64,000 nucleotides of DNA from Lycorma delicatula (Eukaryota; Arthropoda; Insecta; Hemiptera; Fulgoridae): assembly GCF_047948215.1 (NCBI RefSeq), contig NC_134461.1, positions 90,044,245-90,108,244 on the forward strand, given 5' to 3'. Positions within the stretch are counted from its first letter, which is position 1; every line of letters begins with the position of its first letter. Below, piece after piece: positions 49,858 through 60,000 of this stretch. The notes below the pieces were generated by a model. The model saw nothing but the letters and a program-made list of their open reading frames with translations. It was not told the origin of the DNA and did not search any database. Both the position numbers and the translations under genes were made by a program.

Positions 49858-52231
49858 AACTTCAAATAAAAAAGAATACACAATTTGCTGAGGATTGAAT
49901 TTTAACTAGCTTATTAAGATTACCACCAGAACTATATCACTAATACTGTTCTACCCTTTCTCTGCTTTACCCTCAGAATGCCAAGGCGAGTATATAATTC
50001 CAGCTATTCAGTCTTTTTTGCATTAAGCTCTTCAGAGTAAATTTCTTTGGTGTTTTGATGACACATTAATAAATAAGTTGGTGTGATAGACAGATTTTTA
50101 CCTCGTTTGCCATTAGACTTTTATCAATATCCATTCTTCTGATCATCTTGGTAATATTACCATACACTGGATCCCTGGTACTTTCTCAAAAGATGATATG
50201 CATTTATAATGATGATTTCTTAATGTTCACAAAATGCGCTTTTAAAAGCTTCACAAGTTTTAGAAATGCTTTCCTCATTGCTTTTTGTATTACCTTAGAT
50301 TTTTATGCAATAGCATCTATTAATTGTTCAAGGTCAGACACCTCATTTTTAAATATTAACCTATTTTGGTAAATTGTTTGACTTCAATTGTGAATGAATT
50401 GAATTGAATTAATTAATAATGAATTGACTTCAAATTGTTCAATTTTAACCTTTTGATTTTTAATTAAATATGCCTGATAGTTCAACAGCTTGAGTTTAGT
50501 TATTAATTTTATTATGAGATAATATTACGAGTTCTCAAATTTAGTTTTTCAAGCTGTTAAAATACCAAGAATTTCATTAAAGTTGATAACAGCATACATA
50601 CAGAGTTACATATTATCACAAGGCTTGGTCGATTACAAGGATTCATCTACAAGCACATATCGTGTTCTATTCAGCATCAAATAGCTAATTAATGATTTTT
50701 ATGTGCTCCCTGATATATTTATTATACACCTATCAACTTCAGACAAATACACACTTATCAGTCTTTGCTGGATAAAAACAGCTTTCACAAATAATGTGAG
50801 CAGATTTCATCACACATAGGAAAAACACTGGTTGAAAGTATTATGCCATAGTTTTCGATAGGTAAATTTAGCAATTTATTAAAGATACTATATTATTGTA
50901 AATTCATCATTGAGCATGTACCAGAATAACACATTCTTGTTGCCTACACACCTTTAGAGGAGTGTAGCTGAATAGATTATAAATCCGGTTAAGAGTGTCT
51001 CCCACACACCAAAAAAATTGAGAAAGAGCAAAGATTTACTAAAGCAAAGTTTGAACCAGTTCTCAATAAGTATTTTAGTATTCAGAAGAAAAATTTTTTT
51101 CTGCAGCATATATTTTAGCTGATAAATGCAAAATACTTAAATCAGTAATGCACTGTTTCCATCCTGGATGATGATTCCCTAATACTGAACAATTAGTCAG
51201 AAGATGACTATTTAATCTCTACAGGCAGCCTTAAAGTCCTCCTTTAGATGGGAATGTTTATCTTATTTCACTGTTCTCCTCTATGTACACTCTCTCTTTC
51301 ACTATCCACAGTTTTCTTTACCCATGATCCCTTCTTGTGAAGGTATTCTGAGAGTTTAACTAAATGCCAACCTAATCTGTGCTAAGGATGTTGAAACTTA
51401 TGTTTAGCATTTGTTAGGTTTGATTTACCGGTATAAATATTAGTACTTGAATGGCCTCTACCGTAGACCTGGTGTCTCATATTTAAGACCAGGATGTCTC
51501 ATATTTAATGTTTAAACAAAAAGATCAAGGTACTTGTAAAGTCAAGCCTCTTAACATGTACATACTTTGTTCAATTCCTCTACATTCTCTGTAACTGTTG
51601 ATTTATATTTGGAAAGTTATAATATAATGGTTAATAGCTCATATCATTTAATTCCTAATACATACTGCTTTCATAAAACCCTTCCTTAAGAAAATCAGCA
51701 TGCCTTTTTAGTGTCTGAAGTTAAGGCTTTTAGTTACACTATATTTTTAAGCTAGTCAGTGCAAAATCATTCACTGCTACCACCATATATAAAAATACAT
51801 TGATATACCTTGGAACTATGGGCAAAATGGATACTCGCTCTAGAGCATATTTTGAAATGTTATTCTGGGAGGGGGGCTTTAAACTTATGGGTAGACCATA
51901 ATTTTTGCAACATCTCAATCCCAATACCCTACCCTTGTTCCCTTCCTTTCGGGTGGAGTTGTATGATATAGGCACAGAAAATTTGTCAAATAATATTGAA
52001 ACCAGCTAAGGAAGTGTACAAACTTTTCCACATGACTTTGTGCATGAAGGTTATTAAATAACAGAAACATATGACTTTGATTAAAATGGTTTTAACATTG
52101 CCAAATTAAACACAGAGTAATATTTATTAAGAGAATTATTATTTTTTCTAACTTATAGTAAATATATATGCATAAAATAATATATATATATATAAATATA
52201 ATATATAATATTAAGTTTTTATTTACTACAT

Positions 52232-52269
<38 letters not shown>

Positions 52270-52850
52270 TTTTTTTTTAATATAAATATAATGTTAGGTA
52301 TAAAGTGGTATAACATTAGATATATATTTCAAGGAGAGCATTTTAACTATAAATCATTTTTTTTTAATTAAAAAGATATATTTAAGGAAAATGTTTTTTT
52401 AATAAAAAAATGCTACTAAAATAAATATTTAAATTGTAACATATGACCATTTACATAAAGAAAAAGAAGTAATAATGAAACACAAAATATAAAAAGAAGA
52501 AATTTTTTAACATTACCTTAGAAACTTCAGCATCAATTTAAATCATTCACAACATACAACACACATACACAACATGTAAGTTATATTATAATAAGGTAAT
52601 CTATAGTATTATATTTAAATTAGGTTATTTTTGTTGAATTAGATTTTTAATGTTTAACTTTAAATTTAATTTAAAATTTTAGTATTAAATGTTTAAGTAT
52701 ATAATTTTAAATTATGATGATTTGATTTTCCATTTAATCTGTAATTGAAAAATTTATTTAAATAAATTTAAAATAATTAAAATAAAAAATAAAATTTTTA
52801 ACATTTTGAGAAATTATTGTTGGAACTTTTTGATTTCAGGTGTCTGCAAG
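49858..52850. other. intergenic upstream of copy C, no recognised gene
   Basis: AT-rich sequence with TA runs at 52177-52192 and 52237-52263. No LINE ORF2 was found after the ORF1 at 49857. Short open frames have no coding character. Confidence 0.5.
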
Positions 52851-53120
52851 GGCTCTAAAAAATTAATAGTGAATTTGTAGTTGTGACCTTTAAATTAAAT
52901 AAATAATTAAATAAATTAACTTTTGAGTTATAATACCTTTTTTAAATTAAAAGCAGGTAAGTTCATTTGCAATTGTGTAAATTAATTTCAAGTTAAGATG
53001 AAAAATTAAACTAAGCAAATGTAAACAATGATTCAGGGTATCATGGCTCCAGTAGTTCGAGCCATCCATTGCATTTAATGTGGTAATTTTTGTTAGATAA
53101 TTTTAAAATTTTTGTTCCAG

Positions 53121-54762
53121 AAAAATGAGTATCAATATCGATCCTTTAACCCCAGCAGTGACTTTGGGAAGAAGTCCGCATTGGGACTTCAGAACAAATT
53201 CTTTATACTTTGTTGATCAATGTGTTGGAACTGTACACTGCTATCAATTAGAAGGCGACAGATTTACTACTGCAACAATTGGCTGTGGTAAGAAACACAA
53301 TCAACACTATTGCAAACTGGTATGTCTGTTCACTAAGTATAAAATTCTAAATATAAATTTTATTTTGCAGGTAACAAGTTGCCAGTGGGATTTATAATTC
53401 CAATTGAAGGTCAACAGGATAGTTTTGTAATTGGTTTAAAAAATGACTTGGCATGTATCCAATGGGATGGAACATCATGCAAAACATCAGAACCACAAGT
53501 AATAGCAAGTTTAGACAGTAATGAAAGTACTATGATCAACACTGGAAAGGCTGATCCAAAAGGTCGTTTATGGGCAGGTAAATATTGTCATGTACTTCTA
53601 CTGGTTTGGTTACAAGCTTCAAATTCAGAGTAAGCCTTTGATGTCTTTTTTTTTTTTTTCTGTTTAACAGGTACTGCTGGACCAAAGCTACCACCAGAGA
53701 ATGGTCAAAGGGAGCCAAAATTTGAAGAAAATCTAGCTAACTTAAGCATTCTAAAAGAATGTAATACAGTGATAAAGTTAGCAGAATGCTTATCTGTTGC
53801 TAGTGGCTTGGAATGGAGTTGTGACAAAAAGAGATTTTACTTTACAGATACTGCTAAAAAATTATTAGAAGTTTACGACTATTGCCATGATGCTGGAAAA
53901 ATCTGTAAGTAAATTTGTTGTAATACAATAAATTAATTGTATTGGTGGTGATTATGTATTATGTATTGCCATATATTAATTGTGCCATATGGTGATTTTT
54001 CCATTTATGGTAGGTAATCATGGAAAAATGGGTAATCAAAATATATGGCAAAATACCATATTTCAAAGAAACTAATGCACAGATTTGAAGTGGTAATCCA
54101 TTTATGGTAATCATGGAAAAATGGGTACCATTTACCATAACCATTTATGGTAAATGGTAATTTATGATAAAGGTAATTGTTTCATGGTAGAAACAAAGTG
54201 GTAATCCAGCTTTACCAGTTTTAATATGGCAAATTTAATTAAAATTTTAATGTAAATTTTTTTTTAATGTAATACATTCTTGTATAATGTAAAGAGAAAC
54301 TAGTGTTTAATGCATACAAATTTTTGTTTGATTCTCACAGGTAATCCTAAACCAGTTTTCAGTTTAACAGAAAATAACATGTGTGGATTTTTTGATGGCA
54401 TGGCAATGGATTGCAGTCAAAAGCTATACATAGCTAATTACATGGGATGCCAGGTAAGATGTTAATACTAATTGTGTGAATCAGTATCATGTGGTGGTGC
54501 ATATAACATAATCCGGTCTATATAATGTGATTCTGATTTTCAGGTTGTTGTAATAGATCCAGCTACATGCCAAGTGGTGACAAAGATAAAGATACCAGCA
54601 AAAGAAGTGACAGGAGTCTGTTGGGGTGGACCAAACAATGATGTATTATTTGTAACAACTGGAAACACAGAACCAAATCCAAACTATCCATGTGCTGGCA
54701 GAGTATTCAAAGTTTGTGGAATAGGTGAAAAAGGAGTCCCATGCAGAAATGTAACATTATAA
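53121..54762 (+). CDS. cysteine-rich divergent regucalcin paralogue, copy C (complete, 5 exons)
   Basis: Complete gene of 311 codons. Coding exons are 53125-53287, 53371-53577, 53671-53904, 54341-54453 and 54544-54762 (936 nt). Introns are 83, 93, 436 and 90 bp, all GT-AG, phases 1,1,1,0 as in copy B. ATG follows the acceptor TTCCAG by four bases, so there is a 5'UTR intron. The fold motifs remain (SPHWD, LYFVDQ, GKADPKGRLWAG, SGLEWS, DGMAMD, GEKGVP). The active site does not: metal ligand E16 is R16 (LGRSPHW), N162 is S168 (VASGLEWS), and substrate Arg109 is M109. N111 and the DGM Asp (D220) are kept. It has 18 cysteines spread over all five exons, where copy B has one. No signal peptide is visible, so a cytosolic place is expected. 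Intact frame and splice sites argue for a working gene; catalysis by the known mechanism is unlikely. A structural, redox or ligand-binding role is inference. Confidence 0.93.
53905..54340 (+). repeat. intron 3 of copy C: direct repeats and a perfect hairpin
   Basis: Two diverged copies of CCATTTATGGTA...AATCATGGAAAAATGGGTA lie at about 54000-54030 and 54100-54127. The second runs into a perfect inverted repeat TACCATTTACCATAA/TTATGGTAAATGGTA with a 4-base loop (54126-54159). GGTAAT words recur through the intron. Confidence 0.8.
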
Positions 54763-54945
54763 AATCTTGTCAATTTTTCAACACTTAACATAAACAAAAT
54801 TAATTTAAAATTCAAGATTCAAGTATTTAGTAGTTATATTTTAGAAAATGATTCATTAACTGAATATTTTTGTAATTTGTTAAGAAATTTTGTGAATACT
54901 TCAAAATTAACGGTATATTATAAATTATAGAATGACACAATTTTA

Positions 54946-54951
54946 AATAAA
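54946..54951 (+). terminator. polyadenylation signal AATAAA, copy C
   Basis: First AATAAA after the copy C stop, about 184 bases downstream. Confidence 0.45.
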
Positions 54952-55019
54952 TTGTAAAATTAAATGAGTTTGTTTTTATTTCTTGGAAGGTATACTGTAC
55001 AATATAATAAAATAAAGTT

Positions 55020-56110
55020 ACAGGAATGGAATAAAGGAATAAAGGAATATTCACTTACAGGAATAAAATAAATATAGGGGCTTTTATTCCTTTATTCCTT
55101 CCTATACAGGGATAAAGGAATATTCATTTCATTCCTGTAATATGAAAATATGAAAATGGTAATGAAAGTTGGGATGGCACTTCATTCCTGTAATATGAAA
55201 ATATGAAAATGGTAATGAAAGTTGGGATGGGATAAAAAAATAAAATTGTGCTAGAAATGAAGTGGCCATTGAATGAAGTAAGCATTGAATCACTGCTTAC
55301 ATATGCTGTCTGCATTGTTGATAAAAATTATTCCAATGGAGGAATAAAAAAAATACCTATACAGGAATAAAATAAAATAAATTATAAATGGAAAAACAAT
55401 AAAACAATAAAACAAATTATAAATGGAAAAACAATAAAACAATAAAACAATGAATTAATTAAAAAAATTAATAAGCACTGGATCACTGCTTACATACGCT
55501 TGTGTGCATTGTTCATCAATGACCTATACAGGAATAAAATTATAAAATGGAAAAACAATGAAACAATAAAACAATAAAACAATGAATTAATTAAAAAAAT
55601 TAATAAGCACTGGATCACTGCTTACATACGCTTGTGTGCATTGTTCATCAATGACCTATACAGGAATTAAATTATAAATGGAAAAACAATGAATAAACAA
55701 AAACAATGAATTAACTTAGAATTAAAATAAATTAATAAGCGGTGAGTCACTGCTTACATAGAAGAGAAAAACAAAAACAATGATTAACTAGAATTAAAAA
55801 AAAAATTAATAAGCAGTGGATCTCTGCTTACATACGCTTGTGCATTGTTGATCAAAACTATTCGAATAAAATTATAAAATAATAAATGGAAAAACAACGA
55901 AAACAAAAACAATGAATTAGAATTAAAATAAATTAATAAGCAGTGAATCACTGCTTACATACACTCCTGTGCATTGTTGATCAAAACTATTCCAATAGAA
56001 AAAATAATTACTACACAGGAATAAAATTATAAATGGAAAAACAATAAACAAAAACAATAAATCCATAGCATGGCCTAAATTATTAGGTATGAGATCACTG
56101 CTAAAAAATT
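55020..56110. repeat. tandem repeat array 3' of copy C
   Basis: Diverged units of roughly 110-150 bp share the core CACTGCTTACATACGCTTGT followed by GTGCATTGTT, then AGGAATAAAATTATAAATGG, AAAAACAAT words and AATTAATAAGC. Cores occur near 55292, 55487, 55615, 55749, 55825 and 55951. At the left end a 53-bp unit (from TTCATTCCTGTAATATGAAA) is exactly doubled at about 55125-55230, and GGAATAAAGGAAT words cluster at 55020-55120. It has no coding frame, and the unit size and divergence do not fit a CRISPR array. Confidence 0.8.
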
Positions 56111-56225
56111 CATAAAAAAAGTAAACTGCAGTGGCCAGTATATTACTTGATCAGTAATATTAAATGAAATGATCAGCTCTTGAGATCACTGCTTGCAATC
56201 ATCACAGGATCGATCGCAGAGAAAC

Positions 56226-56297
56226 ATGGTGGATTTAAATGATTTAGATTTAAATGAACTCCTTACCGCAGCATTTTTAATTAGTGAACCTTACTAA
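56226..56297 (+). other. very short open frame after the array
   Basis: ATG at 56226 reads 23 codons, MVDLNDLDLNELLTAAFLIS..., ending TAA at 56295-56297. It is unrecognised and may be the start of a decayed transposon ORF or chance. Confidence 0.15.
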
Positions 56298-57147
56298 TTA
56301 CCCGCCCGCTAAGAATGTTTAAATTTGTATTATATTTGTTTTGGCTGCAACTTCAATGTTTAATATTTTAGGTACTAGTTTATCGCGCCGCCACTTATTT
56401 TTTTTTCCACCTTATTTTCTTAATTTTTAAGAAGTAGCAAAGGTATACTTTTTTAACAAACCGGTACATAAATCTAAACTTAAGATTGCTAGGGCGGCTT
56501 AGGATAAGTTTTATACATACGATTCATCAGTACACGGAGTCATAATCATCTAAAAACAACCTACGCTCGCTAACAGACATATTAATAGCGAATTTTATTC
56601 TTGCATAGTAATTAATATTCAATCATCTAGAATTAAGCACAATTGTCTAGGAACTAAGAATATACTACTAATAATTGCATAGTAGTAATGGGAAGAATCG
56701 TGAACGAGTCGTTCCGTCGATTCGATTATTTATACTGAACCAAAGAATCGAGAATAGGTTTGCAGGAGAAACAGATTCTTTTTACGATTCTTAATTGTAT
56801 TGGATAGACGACAGGAATCCAAATCTTATTTCAATTACGATTCGATTCGATTCATAGTAGTCTTTCTTGTGCATAGTGGGGAATCCTCCTCCACACCAAA
56901 TTCTAGCTTGCGTTTGCTTTATTATATCCACACGTGACGCATAACTTATTACATCATCACTGTTGAACATCTCTATTGAACATTTGGCAAATTTATTACT
57001 TCTGATTATAAAATATTTTCATTAACTGTGCTATTTAACTGAGTTAATCTTAGTATTAACAATTAAATTTTATCTGTAAGCCCCATAAAACATTTTTAGT
57101 TTGTCATCAACTACAGCGAAATGAGAGACAAATATATATTTTTCAAT

Positions 57148-57472
57148 TAAAAGTATTTATATATTTTTTTCTTGTTAACCTTCGGAAGCACCGTCAGGAA
57201 TTACTTCAGAAGGTGAATAAGAGTGATATACATGAGTGTAAATAAAGTGTAGACTGTACATGACCAGTCTCAGGTCGACCAGTTCTGAAATGTGTGGTTA
57301 ATTGAAACCCAACTACCAAAGATCGCTGGTATACACGATCTAGTGTTCAAATCCGTATGATAGTAATCTGTCTTTACTAGAACTTGAACCTTAGAACTCG
57401 CAACTTCGAAATCAGCTGATTTGCGTAAACGCGTTCACCATTAGACCAACCTGGTGGGTAAAAGTATTTATA
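57148..57472 (-). mobile_element. tRNA-derived SINE, family 1, full copy nested in the hAT element
   Basis: The element is 57162-57458, reversed, with tail complement TTTTTTTCTTGTTAACC at the left and the tRNA-like head at the right (GAACTTGAACCTTAGAACTC; GCGTTCACCATTAGACCAAC). A perfect 14-bp duplication TAAAAGTATTTATA flanks it (57148-57161 and 57459-57472). It inserted after the hAT element and is the youngest-looking SINE here. Confidence 0.9.
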
Positions 57473-57795
57473 ATTAGAAAATTTATCTTAAACTAATTTC
57501 TCTAAAGCTATAAATGACAAAATGGATAATTAAAAATAATATAGATTGTACCGTAAATTATTTTTGAGCGAGCCATTGATTCCGTCTTTGTTTTTTTATC
57601 ACATCGATATTATGATTTTTTATTTACTTTGATGTTTTTACTAATACGCGCACAGTTACACACAAACATTTTGTTTTTAAAAATGTTTGGTTCTATTATC
57701 ACGAAAAAATAATAAAAATTAATCGAAATAAATAATTTAATATCTTCAAATAAACTTTATAGTATTTTACATATTTACATACAAAAATATAATTT

Positions 57796-59520
57796 TTTGA
57801 AATTCTTTGCTACAAGTCTATTTCGTCTTTCTGTTATTAACTGTCCCGCTTTTGAAAAAAATCGTTCACAGGGAACAAAGGATGCAGGAATGCAAAGTCT
57901 AGTTTGCATTATTTTGAATAATCTTGGATAAATTAACCACCTTTCTTTACACCAAGAGAAAGGATTTTGTGTTCTTGAGATGAGCGGTTCATTTATATAT
58001 TTATCTAGCTGTAAAATTCCTGCTACTGTTGGGTTTGAATTAGTTAAAATTGGCGTTACTTTTTTATCAAAATCTTCCCATGCAGTTGAAATGGAGGGTT
58101 CAATAATTTCTTGTTCGGTTTCACCTTATTGCTTTGTTCTAACAGCATGCTTTCAAGCAAAATATTATTATTTTCAACATCCTTATATCTATGTTGCAAT
58201 TAGTCTAACATCTTGTTTGTTACATACTTACTTTAATGATTTCAGAATTTTGAGAAGAAGATTTAATCTTAAGGACATGTCTTGTCATCGCTCGCGCCAA
58301 TAAACAGATTTTTGAAATAGTGACCATTTTTTGAGAACTTATTTCAATAGTTATCTCTTCAAACATTTACAATAATTTGCACATTTCAGCTATAACTGCC
58401 CACTCATCAAATGTAATATTATTAAGAATAGGATTCACCAAACCGATAGTCGAAATTAGTGGTTCTTTTGTTTCTAATAATCTATTAAACATGTGCAGGA
58501 GTGAGTTCCATCGGGTAGACACTTCCTGGTTTAATTTTAATTTTTTTAAATTCATTTGTCGCTGCATGTTTTGCAGTTTGGAGGCAGCATGGAACTTCGT
58601 TTAAAATATTTGACAATTACCTTCGATTTTACCACAATTGTTTTACTTCAGACACTACTGCTTGGACAATTAAATTAATTGTATGCATTAAGCAAGGAAT
58701 ATGGCGTAGCTGACAATTGCGAATAGCAACTTTTAAATTTGCTGCATTGTCACTAACAACTGCTACTATTTTGTCAATAATAGCCCATTCATTGAATTTA
58801 CTTTGTAATTCAATGGCAATGTGTTCAGAGATATGTTGACTACAGATTTCCATACAAGTAAGTAATTGGGTTTTTAAATTACAATCATGGTCAATGAAAT
58901 GGATAGTAATGGCCATATAATTATTATTTGAAACTGATGTCCAACTGTCTGTGGTTATTGCGCATGCTTCTATATTGTATAATGACTTACAAATCTCACA
59001 AGAAATTCTATCATATAATTGTGGAATAAAACTAGTTGTAATTGTTTTCCGACAAGGAAGCGAATACCCAGGGTTTAACATGTGAACAAACTTCTTGAAT
59101 TCTTCACCTCAATGAGTGAAATAGGTTGATATTCTTTAGTTATTTACCTAATTAATTGAATATCTAACGCTCGGCTTTTACTTTGAGGGACAGATTTTGT
59201 AACAAAGTAAGGAAGGGACAACTGTTGTGTTTTTTTTAGGACAAAGATGTTATTGGATGCACAGAAGAAGGATTAGGCGATTCAACAAAGTTTGTTAATT
59301 TAAGGACTAATTGCTGCGATTCATTTGGTTCAGTTGCAATAGACGTAGTAGGATTTAAATTATAATGCATTTCTGAAACATAATCAGAAGGTCTACTAAG
59401 AATAATTGTAGAATATATCTTGTGCATGACAGTATGCTCAAAAGAACGACAATAATTAATATTGTACAACATAGCTTCCCGCCCGAATGAAATTAAAAGA
59501 AAAAAGAATAATGATGTCAT
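57796..59520 (-). pseudogene. hAT transposase (ZBED/Ac-like), broken
   Basis: Read from high to low coordinates. An N-terminal piece (59236-59520) is Ser/Pro-rich before a gap. The RNase H-like core starts at 59081 with LNPGYSLPCRKTITTSFIPQ and holds ACAITTDSWTS (first catalytic Asp block), KIVAVVSDNAANLKVAIRNC (second Asp block) and RHIPCLMHTINLIVQ. The next piece (58367-58567) has NQEVSTRWNSLLHMFNRLLE. Near 57925-58050 it reads PTVAGILQLDKYINEPLISR and NPFSWCKERW. It ends with CIPASFVPCERFFSKAGQLI and TERRNRL, the hAT dimerisation domain. Frames are interrupted between the pieces. Similar to the ZBED1/ZBED4-like branch. Confidence 0.85.
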
Positions 59521-60000
59521 ATAGAATGTGTGCGTAACAGTTTAAATTTTCCCTTCTCTGTTTAGCGATGACGTTTGTTGATATAAGCTTGTTTTTTTCG
59601 TAAAGGAATCGAGTAAAAGATGAAATAAGGAGAATCGTTAGGCAGATGAAGGGAATAGAGCATGCGTATTAGATGTGATAGGTTACTAAAAATCGTATTC
59701 AACCGAAAAAGAATCAGATGTTTACTTAAGAGTCGAATAAAGTTGAAAAGAGAAGAATCGAAGACAGTTAGTATGTACGCATCAGTTGAGTCGAACAGCA
59801 GTATGAAGAGATGAACCACTAAACTTGGCTTTTGAAGAGAAAGAGAGCATGCGCATTAGAGTTTACAACTCTGGTAGTAGTGTGAAGGAAAAGAATCATT
59901 GAATCGGACGAACGATTCTTTTTTACGAATCATTTCTGAGAGTCGAATCGAAAGAATCGATTCCTGAAAAAGAATCGTTTATCCCACCACTATTACATAG

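Larger units (their letters stand above)
56675..60000 (-). mobile_element. complete but dead hAT-superfamily transposon with target duplication
   Basis: The element is 56683-59992 (3310 bp including a nested SINE). Ends are TAGTAATGGG on the left and, on the other strand, TAGTGGTGGG on the right. The flanking 8-bp duplication is TTGCATAG (56675-56682) and TTACATAG (59993-60000), one mismatch, the size expected for hAT. Both subterminal regions (about 200 bp each) are crowded with AATCG/CGATT words (GAATCGA, ACGATTCTT), a likely transposase-binding array. The transposase lies on the minus strand and is broken. Confidence 0.85.

Noticed and set aside
51739..51975. Minus-strand open frame of 78 codons
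   Set aside because: No splice context, no recognisable motif and composition like the flanks; treated as chance or old repeat.
52168..52371. Open frame rich in Ile, Tyr and Phe
   Set aside because: It translates TA runs and AT-rich DNA.
53121..54762. Copy C as a plain pseudogene
   Set aside because: All eight splice sites, the start, the stop and 311 codons are intact, and the losses are confined to specific active-site residues while fold motifs are kept.
55020..56110. CRISPR-like array of repeats
   Set aside because: The units are long, diverged and contiguous without unique spacers of constant length, and the DNA is eukaryotic.
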